IMG/VR virus record: IMGVR_UViG_3300009419_000018
Span: 1 to 62,938 of that record
Reading direction: 5' to 3' (one strand)
Origin: a virus
DNA length: 62,938 nucleotides
The position numbers and the translations under genes are program-made. The notes under the pieces were generated by a model, which was not told the DNA's origin, ran no database searches, and was given only the letters and a program-made list of their open reading frames with translations. Shown in pieces: positions 46,668 through 54,870 of the stretch. Each line of letters starts with the position of its first letter. The stretch's first letter is position 1.

Positions 46668-48602
46668 TTATGTTTTGATGATGTAGTTAAGAACTATGTA
46701 TGGTTGGAGGTTATTGTGTGCGCTACCGCTACCAGCGTTTTGGTTGGTGGCTGTCTGTGCTTGGTTGGTGGCTGTCTGTGCATTGTTGGTTGCTGTCTGT
46801 GCATTGTTAGTAGCAGTTTGACCAGCAGTACCGCTATTCCAAGTGATAGCAAGATAAGCGTTACCAACCCACGAGTTAAAACCAGTGTTATATGCACTGT
46901 CACGGTATAGGAATTCGCCAGTACCAACAGAGCCACCGTGGTTGTGAGCGTTCTGAGTATGGTTGTGCGAGTTCTGTGTGTGGTTGTGAGAATCTTGTGT
47001 GTGGTTGTGACTATTTTGTATGTGGGTGTGAATAGGCATTTCGGCACTAGTCAAAGTATGAGTCTTAGCACCACCAAGTTCACCCATAGTGTCAAACGAA
47101 GCATCAGCAGAATCACGACCAACAGGAACTTTACCTTTTAAGTTAGGCAAAGAAAATGTTGTAGAACCATCACCAGTACCATAAGTAGTGCCAATGACAG
47201 CAAACAAGGCCGCATAAGTAGTACGACTGACAGCAGTACCATCGCACAACAACCACGATGTAGGGGCAGTAGTAGTCGCCCACATGTTGATTGAACCAGT
47301 AGGAACAAGAAAAGCCTGTAATGCCGTGGATAAATCGCCTAAAACAATAGTGTTATCTGTGATCATTGTAGAGGTAACAGTGCCTGTATCCCCAGTAGTA
47401 ATAACAGTTCCATTAACATTAGGAAGTACTATTTGCCGAGAAACAGTTAAAGTATCGGTTGTTACAAACATTCCATAATTAGATGTGCCACCTGCACGAC
47501 CCCTAAGAACAATACGATCTTGGCTTGCCGCACTTTGGACTGTGGTGTCACCAATAATTGATACACCACCGCCAAATGATCCTGATCCCCAGCAATCTAA
47601 ATCTGTAACTGGTACTTTACCAATACCAACTCTACCTACTGAGTCAATAATAAAAGGTGTTGAGTCAGGGTTTGTTGCATCTTCTACTTTTAATGCATTT
47701 CCACTACCAGTTTGAGTAATACGAACCAAATCTCCACTGGTACTACCGCTAAATACACCGCCAGCAAAAGCAGGTGATGCAGAGGTTGCAACATCTTGAC
47801 CGATGGAAATTGTATGAGCAATACCCTCTCCTACTGATGCACCTGTAGTTGATACCCCCGTACCAGCAGTAATAGTTTCTACATAGTTACCCGTAGTGTC
47901 AGTACCAAGATCAATAGCATCCGCTACCCATAGTGATCCGTTGTACTTTAGGAACTCTCCTGAAGCAGGTGAGGGCAAACTTACATTATGAAGTTCATCT
48001 AACTCATAACCGTTTTGGGTAGCAACATAAATAATGCCGTTATTAGTGGCACGAACTACTACACCAATGAATACCAAGTGGTCTGGTGCTGTGGATTTAG
48101 TTGTTGTAAACGCTCCGTCGTCCCCAAGCCATAGAATGTCACCAGCGGTATAACCAGTTGATAGGTCAATACCATCTACATATCCACGAGTAACAACGGG
48201 GCCATTTTGGCTTGCCGCAATATTTGCACCAACAACACCAACAGTTTTAGCAGAAGTGGTATCGCTAGTCTTATCCGCTCTTTTTACTGTTGCATGATCA
48301 CCAGTCGCGCCGAACAAATAAACACAAGTTCCTGTTGTAATGGTTGTTGTTTCAGCATTACGGACATAAGACACGACTGGCGGATAACTGTTAACCCAAG
48401 ATGTGCCGTTGTATGAAAGACCTTGAAACTCTTCTGGTGCTGTAATGACAACATCTGAAAGGTCGTCAAGGGCTAAAGAACCTGCACCAGGGGTTGTGGG
48501 AGTAAATTTAGTACCGTTATATGACAGTACCTGGGCACTTGTAGCCCCAGCAGTGTCAATTTCAATCCCTTTAACAAAGAGGGATTTTAGGAAGTTAGCC
48601 AT
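46668..48602 (-). CDS. Long tail fibre with collar domain and His-rich repeats
   Basis: 644 residues. The N-terminus (MANFLKSLFVKGIEID) and a long beta stalk lead to a collar domain (about 440-530: GSINMWATTTAPTSWLLCDG, GTGDGSTTFSLPNLKGKVPVG). The tip has four NHTQ-type repeats (NSHNHTQD) and four QTATNNA-type repeats, then LQPYIVLNYIIKT, the usual collar C-terminus. The HxH clusters could bind metal along the fibre axis, as in T4 gp12. A host-recognition fibre. Confidence 0.85.
   Translation of the reverse strand: MANFLKSLFVKGIEIDTAGATSAQVLSYNGTKFTPTTPGAGSLALDDLSDVVITAPEEFQGLSYNGTSWVNSYPPVVSYVRNAETTTITTGTCVYLFGATGDHATVKRADKTSDTTSAKTVGVVGANIAASQNGPVVTRGYVDGIDLSTGYTAGDILWLGDDGAFTTTKSTAPDHLVFIGVVVRATNNGIIYVATQNGYELDELHNVSLPSPASGEFLKYNGSLWVADAIDLGTDTTGNYVETITAGTGVSTTGASVGEGIAHTISIGQDVATSASPAFAGGVFSGSTSGDLVRITQTGSGNALKVEDATNPDSTPFIIDSVGRVGIGKVPVTDLDCWGSGSFGGGVSIIGDTTVQSAASQDRIVLRGRAGGTSNYGMFVTTDTLTVSRQIVLPNVNGTVITTGDTGTVTSTMITDNTIVLGDLSTALQAFLVPTGSINMWATTTAPTSWLLCDGTAVSRTTYAALFAVIGTTYGTGDGSTTFSLPNLKGKVPVGRDSADASFDTMGELGGAKTHTLTSAEMPIHTHIQNSHNHTQDSHNHTQNSHNHTQNAHNHGGSVGTGEFLYRDSAYNTGFNSWVGNAYLAITWNSGTAGQTATNNAQTATNNAQTATNQAQTATNQNAGSGSAHNNLQPYIVLNYIIKT
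46738..46820. repeat. Tandem repeats encoding QTATNNA units
   Basis: About four 21-base units with small variations within the long fibre gene, encoding QTATN(N/Q)A. Probably expand and contract by slippage and vary the fibre tip. Confidence 0.7.
46941..47030. repeat. Tandem 21-bp repeats encoding His-rich NSHNHTQ units
   Basis: Four to five units of 21 bases encode (N/D)SHNHTQ. They give an array of His-x-His motifs in the collar tip. Repeat number is a candidate for phase or length variation. Confidence 0.75.
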
Positions 48603-48622
48603 TGTTGTCCTTTAATGACGGA

Positions 48623-49858
48623 TTAAGCAAGAATAACGACTCGGTACTGGTCAGCAGTCGGGGCAGTTGCAAAAGAGACTGTTGTGGTAGTACTGGTGTT
48701 CACAATATCAGCGTACACAACTTCTCCGGTAGATACTTCATATACAGACACGATAAGGTCAGCAGTAGCCAAGCCATGGGTAAGGGTATAAGAAGTAGCA
48801 CTTGTTGACAAAGTAGCAGAGTGCTTTGTCTTAGTCCATACAGGGGCACTAGCACCTGCGAGTAACTGGTAGCCAGTTGTACCTAACGCAAGGGTTGAAG
48901 TGGCTCCTGAGCCAGTCTGGTAAACAATAGAACCAGCGGCACCACCAGTAACATTGGTAGCCGTAGTAGCGGTGTTGGCATTACCTGTGTACTGGGAAAC
49001 TGAAAGAACTTCAGTACCAGCAATCTTTAGGACTTTGCCCGATGCAAGGTTGATGTGCTCGGAAGAGGTCCATGAATCAGTTGCGTCAACCCAGTTCCAG
49101 GTCTTATCAGTGGTTCCCTTGAGGGTAATACCACCACCATCTGCTCCAGCGTCTGTGGGTGATGCAGTTGAACCAAGTTCAAGGTTCTTATCGTCAACTG
49201 TAATAGTTGTGCTATTTACAGTTGTGGTCGTACCTTCAACGGTAAGATTACCCGCAATTGTTACCGTACCTGAAGCGTTACCAATGTTAAGAGTTGTCGC
49301 CGCTCCACCAAAGTTAATGGTAGTTGCGGTGGTGTTAAGTAGATCAAAGGAAGAAGAACCAGTTGTCAAACTGGTGGTAATGGCTGGTGAGGTGCCAAAA
49401 ACAAGGGCGCCAGAACCAGTTTCGTCTGAAATGACACCAGCCAATTGTGATGAAGTAGTAGCCGCGAACTGACCAAGATTTCCAGTGGTTAGAGCCACAT
49501 TTGTGACTGCCCCCACGCTGGCGTTAACACTTGTAACACCAGTGCTTGAGGTCAAATATGTATTGGTGTCAACTGACCAATTACTAGCACCATCAGTTTT
49601 AAGGAACCCTGCGGTACCAGTAAGAGCGGCAATAGCCGTAAGGTCAGCATCTGCTGGTTGCCAGGTGCCTGAACCACCAGACGAGAGTTCTACCCAAGCA
49701 GAGCCGTTGTAATACTTAAGTTTATTAAGTCCACCGTTGGTGTCAAAATAGATACCACCGGCCTTTGCGTTAACGGTAGGGGTAGTCCCTAAGTTATGGA
49801 TAACGGGGTTTTGGAGTTCGTTACCATTTAAGTTGATGTTTGTTAGAAACTTGGACAT
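48623..49858 (-). CDS. Tail fibre protein
   Basis: 411 residues. The N-terminus SKFLTNINLNGNELQNPVIH and YYNGSAWVEL are fibre-attachment motifs. A long Thr/Ala/Ser beta stalk follows, with the segment TVTIAGNLTVEGTTTTVNST, typical of phage fibres, and a compact C-terminal domain (TSATSYTLTHGLATADLIVS, VYEVSTGEVV). It stands next to the collar fibre; receptor function is inferred. Confidence 0.78.
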   Translation of the reverse strand: MSKFLTNINLNGNELQNPVIHNLGTTPTVNAKAGGIYFDTNGGLNKLKYYNGSAWVELSSGGSGTWQPADADLTAIAALTGTAGFLKTDGASNWSVDTNTYLTSSTGVTSVNASVGAVTNVALTTGNLGQFAATTSSQLAGVISDETGSGALVFGTSPAITTSLTTGSSSFDLLNTTATTINFGGAATTLNIGNASGTVTIAGNLTVEGTTTTVNSTTITVDDKNLELGSTASPTDAGADGGGITLKGTTDKTWNWVDATDSWTSSEHINLASGKVLKIAGTEVLSVSQYTGNANTATTATNVTGGAAGSIVYQTGSGATSTLALGTTGYQLLAGASAPVWTKTKHSATLSTSATSYTLTHGLATADLIVSVYEVSTGEVVYADIVNTSTTTTVSFATAPTADQYRVVILA

Positions 49859-49865
49859 TTAAACC

Positions 49866-50288
49866 TCACGACAAATAGGCTTTACCGCCAAAAGAGGCGT
49901 TAAAGGACACAGAAAGTGTGTTTGTTGATATATATGTTACATCACCAATTACAACATTTTCCCCGCTATCTACAACAGATACTGCGGGATAAAACCCTAA
50001 ATTATGATTTATTGTCCAAGTTGAGGATGACGCGCTTTGTGTGTGTATATAACTACCAGATAATGGTAGTACGAAATTTAGTACTTGAGCAGGTGCTACG
50101 CCCGTAATACTCACAGCGGCTGTGCCTGCGGTAACTGTTCCTACAGTAAGAACATTAGGTGGCCCAGCCACACCAGGGTCATGTATCTCCAGCAGACGAT
50201 CAGCGGGTTCTTCAACCACCGAGTCTGTCTTAGTGCGGGTAACCGTAATAAATGTGCCCGCAGGCTTGGATACCTCTACAGTACTCAT
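49866..50288 (-). CDS. Fibre-associated protein with beta-sandwich end
   Basis: 140 residues from ATG 50288, overlapping the upstream stop (ATGA). PNVLTVGTVTAGTAAVSITG is a collagen-like/fibre linker segment; the C-terminal SSTWTINHNLGFYPAVSVVD and VTYISTNTLSVSFNASFGGK is a domain often found at fibre tips. Probably part of the receptor-binding apparatus. Confidence 0.7.
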   Translation of the reverse strand: MSTVEVSKPAGTFITVTRTKTDSVVEEPADRLLEIHDPGVAGPPNVLTVGTVTAGTAAVSITGVAPAQVLNFVLPLSGSYIHTQSASSSTWTINHNLGFYPAVSVVDSGENVVIGDVTYISTNTLSVSFNASFGGKAYLS

Positions 50289-51022
50289 GTCGGGGGCGTA
50301 GACACCGCTTGCTGGACAAATAGAGTTCCCGATGCGAGGTTGTCCCAATCACCAGCGGAGTCCTTTACGAACAAGTCAAATGAGTGATTACCAGCGGGAA
50401 TGGTATTTTTATCAGAGATGTGTACCTCTAAAGTAGCGCCAGTAGCAGGGGCAAGATAACCACGGCGGTTACCCGTTAAACCAATAATTGTAGCCTCATT
50501 GGGGGCGGTTGCGTACCAGCGTAGGTCTAGGACCGTGGTGCCTGCGGTGTTTTTTGCCTGCATATAGGCATCCGTAACGGCAAGGATGTCACCATTAGCA
50601 TCGCGCCAGGTGAATGTGCGACGGAAGTCCACATATTGTTTGAACCTGATCTCCATTGCCTGTGAGTCCTCCGAAGGTGTAATGTTGTCCGATTCTTCTA
50701 CTGAGATGATCCCGCGGACGACTGGTTGGGTAATTGTTGGCGTTTGACCTGAGTAGTACACGAATCGGTTGCAGGTAGCAATAACATCAAATTCAAGATC
50801 ACCTGCGGGAAGTTCCCGAGTCTGCTCGGCAGTCAGCGCAATAAGAATTTCACCCTTGTTATTAAGGGTAACATTAAACTCACTAACGGTACTATCGCTA
50901 GTTTTAATGGCTCCTCGTGCCTCAGTAATTGCCACCAGACGGCGTGTACGGCGATCTTTGACGACGACAAGCCTTTCCCACGGCAAACCCTTAGTAAGTG
51001 TGTATGTGGCCCGATTCGTCAT
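50285..51022 (-). CDS. Beta-sandwich minor tail protein, BppU-like
   Basis: 245 residues containing two related beta domains: each starts with an aromatic/basic strand (RATYTLTKGLPWERLVVVKD; EIRFKQYVDFRRTFTWRDAN) and ends with a PAGDLEFDVIAT or PAGNHSFDLFVKD strand. This doubled plan resembles baseplate-upper/BppU N-terminal domains that attach receptor-binding proteins. No catalytic motif. Confidence 0.65.
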   Translation of the reverse strand: MTNRATYTLTKGLPWERLVVVKDRRTRRLVAITEARGAIKTSDSTVSEFNVTLNNKGEILIALTAEQTRELPAGDLEFDVIATCNRFVYYSGQTPTITQPVVRGIISVEESDNITPSEDSQAMEIRFKQYVDFRRTFTWRDANGDILAVTDAYMQAKNTAGTTVLDLRWYATAPNEATIIGLTGNRRGYLAPATGATLEVHISDKNTIPAGNHSFDLFVKDSAGDWDNLASGTLFVQQAVSTPPT

Positions 51023-51036
51023 GCTCTAATGATACC

Positions 51037-51207
51037 TCATTCATCATCATCAGGGGTAAGTACTCCTGCCATATGAAATAACAATGATACTACTGAAATG
51101 ACTACACCAAGGTCACGGGTGGAGCCTGAGAGGGTGATAAGGACTAGACCTGTACCGCCGAGGGTCCAGGCCAATCCTGATGATTCTTTCCATAATTTCT
51201 TAAACAT
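51037..51207 (-). CDS. 56-residue two-span membrane peptide
   Basis: ATG 51207 lies 2 bases after the mucin-like gene stop; TGA at 51037-51039. Two hydrophobic segments (LAWTLGGTGLVLITLSG; LGVVISVVSLLFHMAGV) flank a short polar loop, with an acidic DDDE C-terminus. A holin or antiholin candidate by topology. Confidence 0.6.
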   Translation of the reverse strand: MFKKLWKESSGLAWTLGGTGLVLITLSGSTRDLGVVISVVSLLFHMAGVLTPDDDE

Positions 51208-51209
51208 GG

Positions 51210-52487
51210 TTACTGCTTTCGGGTCACTGGGGCGGGCATTGCGAATACGACTGCTGTTGCCGCGACTATTACACGCCGTGCCCCTACCGAGACCGATGAT
51301 CCCGTTGGCACATAGGTATCAAATTGTCCGCCGAACACATTAATTTGTTCCTGAAATTCTTCTTTTACATCGTCAGGGGCGTCTGTTAGTGCTTCTGACA
51401 GAGCCGAAGCCTGTTCATCAGACAATTCACTTGGAACGATGGCATCAATAAGTTCTGTAACCTGCTCATCGGATAGTTCGTTAAGTACTTCTTCGCTAAA
51501 GACAGCGGAGATTGATTCCTCGGTTAATTCACTTACATCAATAGATTCTACTAGATTAGTAATTTCTTCATCAGATAATTCGTCAATTGACGAAACTAGT
51601 TCATCTGCTAATTGGTTAGTTTCTTCAGGCGTAGGGTTATCAGGTATAACTGTTTCTTCTTCAGGTACGGTCGTTATAGGTGGCTCTGTACTCTCTGGAA
51701 TCTCTGGAATCGTCGTAGGTGCAGATGTAACAGTCGGGGGCGCACTCGTGCTTGATGTCGTCAGGGGTGTCGGGAAAAAGGGACTTAAAGTGGTTGTAGG
51801 AGTCAGAGAAGTTTGAGGGACCTCCACAGTACCAACAGGCTGTGTCGTTATAGGCGTTGTAGAAGGAGCCACAGTAACCGCAACAGTAGTGCTCGTAATC
51901 TCCGTAGTAGTTGGGGAGTTTGTTGTCGTTGAGACTTCCGTAGTTGTCGTTTCCTCGGTGGTCGGAACTTCCGTTACAGGCACACTCGTTGTTGGGGCAA
52001 TAGTAGTACTCGTCGTCGTTGAAGTTGTGGATGTTGTAGTTGGGACCCATGTTGTAGTCGTCTCCGGAATAGTAGTCGTTGTGCTTACGGGATTGCCATT
52101 AAATGATAACTCATATTGAATGTTCCAATTAATACCATCACGCCAAACATTAGGCTCCCAGCAACAAGTACCCGCCCGTAAGCGGTAATTACCTGCTGGT
52201 ACTTCTAAGTCAATCTTAGATTGAAGACCAATATAATCATCATTAGAAATGATTAACTCACCAGTATCGTCATTGTAAAGCCACAATTGGGGGTCTGATT
52301 CAAATCCAGGTGACTGATATGTTTGTGCCAAAAACTGGGTTGGTTCTGAGTAGGAGAACCAAAAGTCGGTAATTTCCGTAATTATTGGGTTCGTCTCAGC
52401 CTTAGCCGATGGTACTGGAAATATTGCGATGGCTATTAAAGCCCACTGTAGTGATTGTGTGATGCGCCGAAATACGGCGCGCTTCAC
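51210..52487 (-). CDS. Secreted Thr-rich mucin-like surface protein with C-terminal anchor
   Basis: 425 residues from GTG 52487 (GTGA overlap). Signal peptide: MKRAVFRR, hydrophobic core, cleavage likely after AKA (about residue 30). A PPC-like beta domain (about 35-128; AGNYRLRAGTCCWEP) precedes about 150 residues of Thr/Ser/Pro/Val (about 135-275). An acidic helical repeat region (LSDEEITNLVESIDVSELTE, LSDEQVTELIDAIVPSELSD) and a C-terminal hydrophobic segment (VIVAATAVVFAM) follow. The plan is that of a cell-wall-spanning surface protein of Actinobacteria. It may cover the infected cell or act in adsorption control. Probably host-acquired. Confidence 0.75.
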   Translation of the reverse strand: MKRAVFRRITQSLQWALIAIAIFPVPSAKAETNPIITEITDFWFSYSEPTQFLAQTYQSPGFESDPQLWLYNDDTGELIISNDDYIGLQSKIDLEVPAGNYRLRAGTCCWEPNVWRDGINWNIQYELSFNGNPVSTTTTIPETTTTWVPTTTSTTSTTTSTTIAPTTSVPVTEVPTTEETTTTEVSTTTNSPTTTEITSTTVAVTVAPSTTPITTQPVGTVEVPQTSLTPTTTLSPFFPTPLTTSSTSAPPTVTSAPTTIPEIPESTEPPITTVPEEETVIPDNPTPEETNQLADELVSSIDELSDEEITNLVESIDVSELTEESISAVFSEEVLNELSDEQVTELIDAIVPSELSDEQASALSEALTDAPDDVKEEFQEQINVFGGQFDTYVPTGSSVSVGARRVIVAATAVVFAMPAPVTRKQ

Positions 52488-52666
52488 TTCTTCTTTTCCA
52501 AGAAGGATGCAATGTTGGGGTTACCAATAAGGGTAGACGCCCATGCCATTACAGCGGATACTGCGGGCATAAGGATAACGGCGAATTCAGGATTATTGCG
52601 GAAGCAATATGCGATAAGTCCTAAGACTGCGCCCTTACCTGTCTGGTCAGCGATCTGATTTTTCAT
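52484..52666 (-). CDS. Small membrane protein, holin candidate
   Basis: 60 residues with a hydrophobic N-terminal half (GAVLGLIAYCF, FAVILMPAVSAVMAWASTLI) and basic C-terminus (SFLEKKK). Coded with a GTGA overlap to the mucin-like gene and overlapping the XhlA-like gene. Size and charge fit class II holins. Confidence 0.6.
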   Translation of the reverse strand: MKNQIADQTGKGAVLGLIAYCFRNNPEFAVILMPAVSAVMAWASTLIGNPNIASFLEKKK

Positions 52667-52925
52667 TCCTGTCCTCCAAGTGTTTGTTAAAGCGGTTCTC
52701 TAAACGATTCTGATCCTCACGAAGATACTTTACATCTACTTTTACTTCAGTAACGCTCGTGTGGGTATCAATAATCTTATCAGACAACTGATCTAATTTA
52801 TTTTGAACGATGGCGTGATCCTTGGCATTACTCCTAGTAAATTGAGTAATTAAAGCAATCAATATGCCACCAATTGCGGTAACTACTGAGGCTTGTACAA
52901 CTTCTGATACGCCAAATGCAAACAT
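52647..52925 (-). CDS. XhlA-like membrane/coiled-coil protein, lysis-associated
   Basis: 92 residues. An N-terminal span (VVQASVVTAIGGILIALITQ) is followed by a long charged coiled coil (KLDQLSDKIIDTHTSVTEVK, YLREDQNRLENRFNKHLE). This is the plan of XhlA-type haemolysin/holin-associated proteins or i-spanins. It overlaps the holin candidate by 20 bases. Probably part of the lysis cassette. Confidence 0.65.
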   Translation of the reverse strand: MFAFGVSEVVQASVVTAIGGILIALITQFTRSNAKDHAIVQNKLDQLSDKIIDTHTSVTEVKVDVKYLREDQNRLENRFNKHLEDRNEKSDR

Positions 52926-52928
52926 GAC

Positions 52929-53087
52929 TTAACGCGAAACGGTGAGTGTCACAGACCACGAGTTGGGTCCAACTGGATAGGTGCTCATCACCACGACATT
53001 CCGCCAACCCTCAGCCTTGGCTCGGCGCATCGCAATAGCGCGCACATCGCCAATATATGGGGTGTTGATGTCATAGGTGATGATCAT
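52929..53087 (-). CDS. 52-residue small beta-rich protein
   Basis: ATG 53087, TAA at 52929-52931. MIITYDINTPYIGDVRAIAM, RRAKAEGWRNVVVMSTYP and SWSVTLTVSR read as a ferredoxin-like beta-alpha-beta unit. The 3-base gap before the XhlA-like gene and codon pattern support coding. Function unknown. Confidence 0.6.
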   Translation of the reverse strand: MIITYDINTPYIGDVRAIAMRRAKAEGWRNVVVMSTYPVGPNSWSVTLTVSR

Positions 53088-53104
53088 AAGTTATACGAGT
53101 ATAA

Positions 53105-53407
53105 CTAGTATTTTTTGTCTACTCGTGGGTCTGGCATTCTGCCACCAATGTAGGGGTTATCTCTAGTGTCGTTAACACTCAACCATTGGTCAGCGGCGTC
53201 GCCATAATCTTCAACACCATCGTCAAGAAGTGGGTCTACAGTGCTTACGCCATGCATCCTTTGCATTTCAACGGCTTCTTGTTCACTCATTCCACGGTCG
53301 CTAAATGCGTAGGTTGCCGTACCGCGACGAGCGTTTTCGCGCATGTCTTCAACGCCATGCATCCACGGACGAGCGCCCGTGTTCTGTCCTCGGTGATTAA
53401 GAGTCAT
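53105..53407 (-). CDS. Small protein, paralogue of its upstream neighbour (copy A)
   Basis: 100 residues sharing the N-terminus MTLNHRGQ-TGARPWMHGVED with the gene at 53407, then a charged SEQEAVEMQ helix and a GDAADQWL motif. The ATG overlaps the neighbour's TGA (ATGA). The pair is a tandem duplication. Ends in DPRVDKKY. No family recognised. Confidence 0.7.
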   Translation of the reverse strand: MTLNHRGQNTGARPWMHGVEDMRENARRGTATYAFSDRGMSEQEAVEMQRMHGVSTVDPLLDDGVEDYGDAADQWLSVNDTRDNPYIGGRMPDPRVDKKY

Positions 53408-53679
53408 CAGTAGCCACGACCCATGTTTCCAGCAACTTCTGACGACACTTCATGATCGCGCAACCACTGATCAGCGGCGTCTCCAGCACCCTCGGGGTCA
53501 CCACCAGTTAGTGGTACTGTTCCGTATTGATCCTGCATCTGAGCGGCTTCTTCTTCGCTGACATTACGACCAGTGAATGCCTGACGAGCCATACCGCGAC
53601 GAGCAGATGAACGCATATCTTCAACGCCATGCATCCATGGGCGGGCACCAGTGGGTTGTCCTCTGTGATTAAGTGTCAT
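53407..53679 (-). CDS. Small protein, paralogue (copy B)
   Basis: 90 residues. Starts at ATG 53679 with CGGAGGTTTTAT upstream. It shares GARPWMHGVEDMR and AGDAADQWL with copy A; the C-terminal third differs. The 76 bases upstream contain a TGTAAAATAA box that may be a promoter. Function unknown. Confidence 0.7.
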   Translation of the reverse strand: MTLNHRGQPTGARPWMHGVEDMRSSARRGMARQAFTGRNVSEEEAAQMQDQYGTVPLTGGDPEGAGDAADQWLRDHEVSSEVAGNMGRGY

Positions 53680-53755
53680 TATAAAACCTCCGTGTTTCGG
53701 TATGGTTTTATTTTACACGATATATCACTACCGTGGGTTAGTCAGAAGTTAATGA

Positions 53756-54022
53756 TTACCAGTCAAGAGGCATGACGACAATTGGGGTTTTTTCTCCGAC
53801 CCAAGAGCCAAGGATATTAAATTCAACGAACTCCACGGCGTCTTCAAAGTCCATATTGTCACGCTCTGTCAGGATTGCAATAATCTTTTCCCAACTATAA
53901 ACAGCGAGCACAGGCTCATTGATTCTTTGTGATGTGCCGATAATGGCATCATCCAGACCATCCATTAGTAAAAGATCGTCATGGATACTTGCAAGATGCT
54001 CGCGAATAAGGTTAGAACTCAT
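53756..54022 (-). CDS. Unrecognised acidic protein (88 residues)
   Basis: MSSNLIREHLASIHDDLLLM, then GTSQRINEPVLAVYSWEKII and DAVEFVEFNILGSWVGEKTP read as a compact alpha/beta fold with acidic helices. No family recognised. ATG 54022 has TAGGAGAATC. The promoter for it is not clear. Confidence 0.7.
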   Translation of the reverse strand: MSSNLIREHLASIHDDLLLMDGLDDAIIGTSQRINEPVLAVYSWEKIIAILTERDNMDFEDAVEFVEFNILGSWVGEKTPIVVMPLDW

Positions 54023-54073
54023 GTGATTCTCCTAATTGTGTAGTTTTTTCTTATATTACTTTTTAGTTACTTT

Positions 54074-54625
54074 TTATGTAAAAGATGGACCGTTAATTCC
54101 AGTCACTTTTAAGTGTTCCTCCGGATTGTAGATGGTGACATCTGCATCTGGACTCCACGCGGCGATACTATCGCGGTTGCCATGATAACCCCAACTTGAG
54201 AGTGTGTCAGCAACATTCTCAGTGTTCTTATTAGACTTTGCCCAATTATGGACTGCCTGATGACCCTTACCATAATGGCTCATGTCAAAGTGACCACCGT
54301 GATCATCTAACCATTCTTCAGGATCAGATTTACCATAGTCATGGTAATCATTCAGCGCCTGAGTAACTTGGCGCTGACTCTCTAGGTGTGGGTCGTCATT
54401 AATATCCCCATAGATACGCAATGCACGAGTTGGTTGTGTCGTGACAACATGGTCACCCCATGCACGGGCATCAATCTCACGGGTAGTCATGTATGCGCCA
54501 GGAATACCTGCGATTACATCATCACCTGAGGGTGTTATGCCATGCTGAAGAATGCTCTTAATATTGTGTCCGCTTGTCCCATGGAATAGCGTTTGGTCTT
54601 TATTAATATACTCGTGAGCAGGCAT
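54074..54625 (-). CDS. ADP-ribosyltransferase-like protein (HGTS type)
   Basis: 183 residues. LFHGTSGHNIKSILQHGITP (13-32) followed by GAYMTTREIDARAWG (43-57) is the start of the ART fold: nicotinamide-binding His, then a Tyr-containing strand and an A-x-x-WG helix, as in PARP-like and KptA-like proteins. Two later motifs, WGYHGNRDSIAAW and IYNPEEHLKV, fit the rest of the fold. The Glu of the H-Y-E triad is not obvious. It ends 1 base into the neighbouring holin-like gene. Substrate unknown. Confidence 0.65.
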   Translation of the reverse strand: MPAHEYINKDQTLFHGTSGHNIKSILQHGITPSGDDVIAGIPGAYMTTREIDARAWGDHVVTTQPTRALRIYGDINDDPHLESQRQVTQALNDYHDYGKSDPEEWLDDHGGHFDMSHYGKGHQAVHNWAKSNKNTENVADTLSSWGYHGNRDSIAAWSPDADVTIYNPEEHLKVTGINGPSFT

Positions 54626-54870
54626 TACTCCGTCTTTTCAATTTTGTCAAACACTGCGTTAATCTCTCCAGCGTCTAACTTACCATCATCAATGTATGCC
54701 CGCGCAAGTCCTTCAATAACTGTGGACATACCACCAATACCAGCCATGAGGCAGGCTTTCCATAATGGTACACCTGCAATAGCGCCCGCTCCAACCACAC
54801 CAAGTGCTGAGGCGGCAAATACTGCCAGAATCCGCATACTGATGGCTTTAATATTTGTAATGTCGTTCAT
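54625..54870 (-). CDS. Membrane protein, holin-like
   Basis: 81 residues: hydrophobic spans ILAVFAASALGVVGAGAIAG and WKACLMAGIGGMSTVIEGLA, followed by an acidic DDGKLDAGEINAVFDKIE tail. Two closely spaced helices with a charged C-terminus fit actinophage-type holins. Shares a base with the ART-like gene start and overlaps the downstream paralogue by 4 bases. Confidence 0.65.
   Translation of the reverse strand: MNDITNIKAISMRILAVFAASALGVVGAGAIAGVPLWKACLMAGIGGMSTVIEGLARAYIDDGKLDAGEINAVFDKIEKTE

Noticed and set aside
46941-47030. Regular 21-bp repeats resembling a CRISPR array
   Set aside because: They are in frame within the fibre gene, encode His-rich 7-residue units, and have no unique spacers or repeat palindromes.
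51661-52050. 129-codon Tyr/Asn-rich minus-strand frame
   Set aside because: It is the shifted reading of the Thr-rich repeat DNA of the mucin-like gene.
53734-53745. Another TTCTGA element upstream of the 53407 gene
   Set aside because: TTCTGA is present but not followed by a TATAAT-like box at the 2-base spacing.
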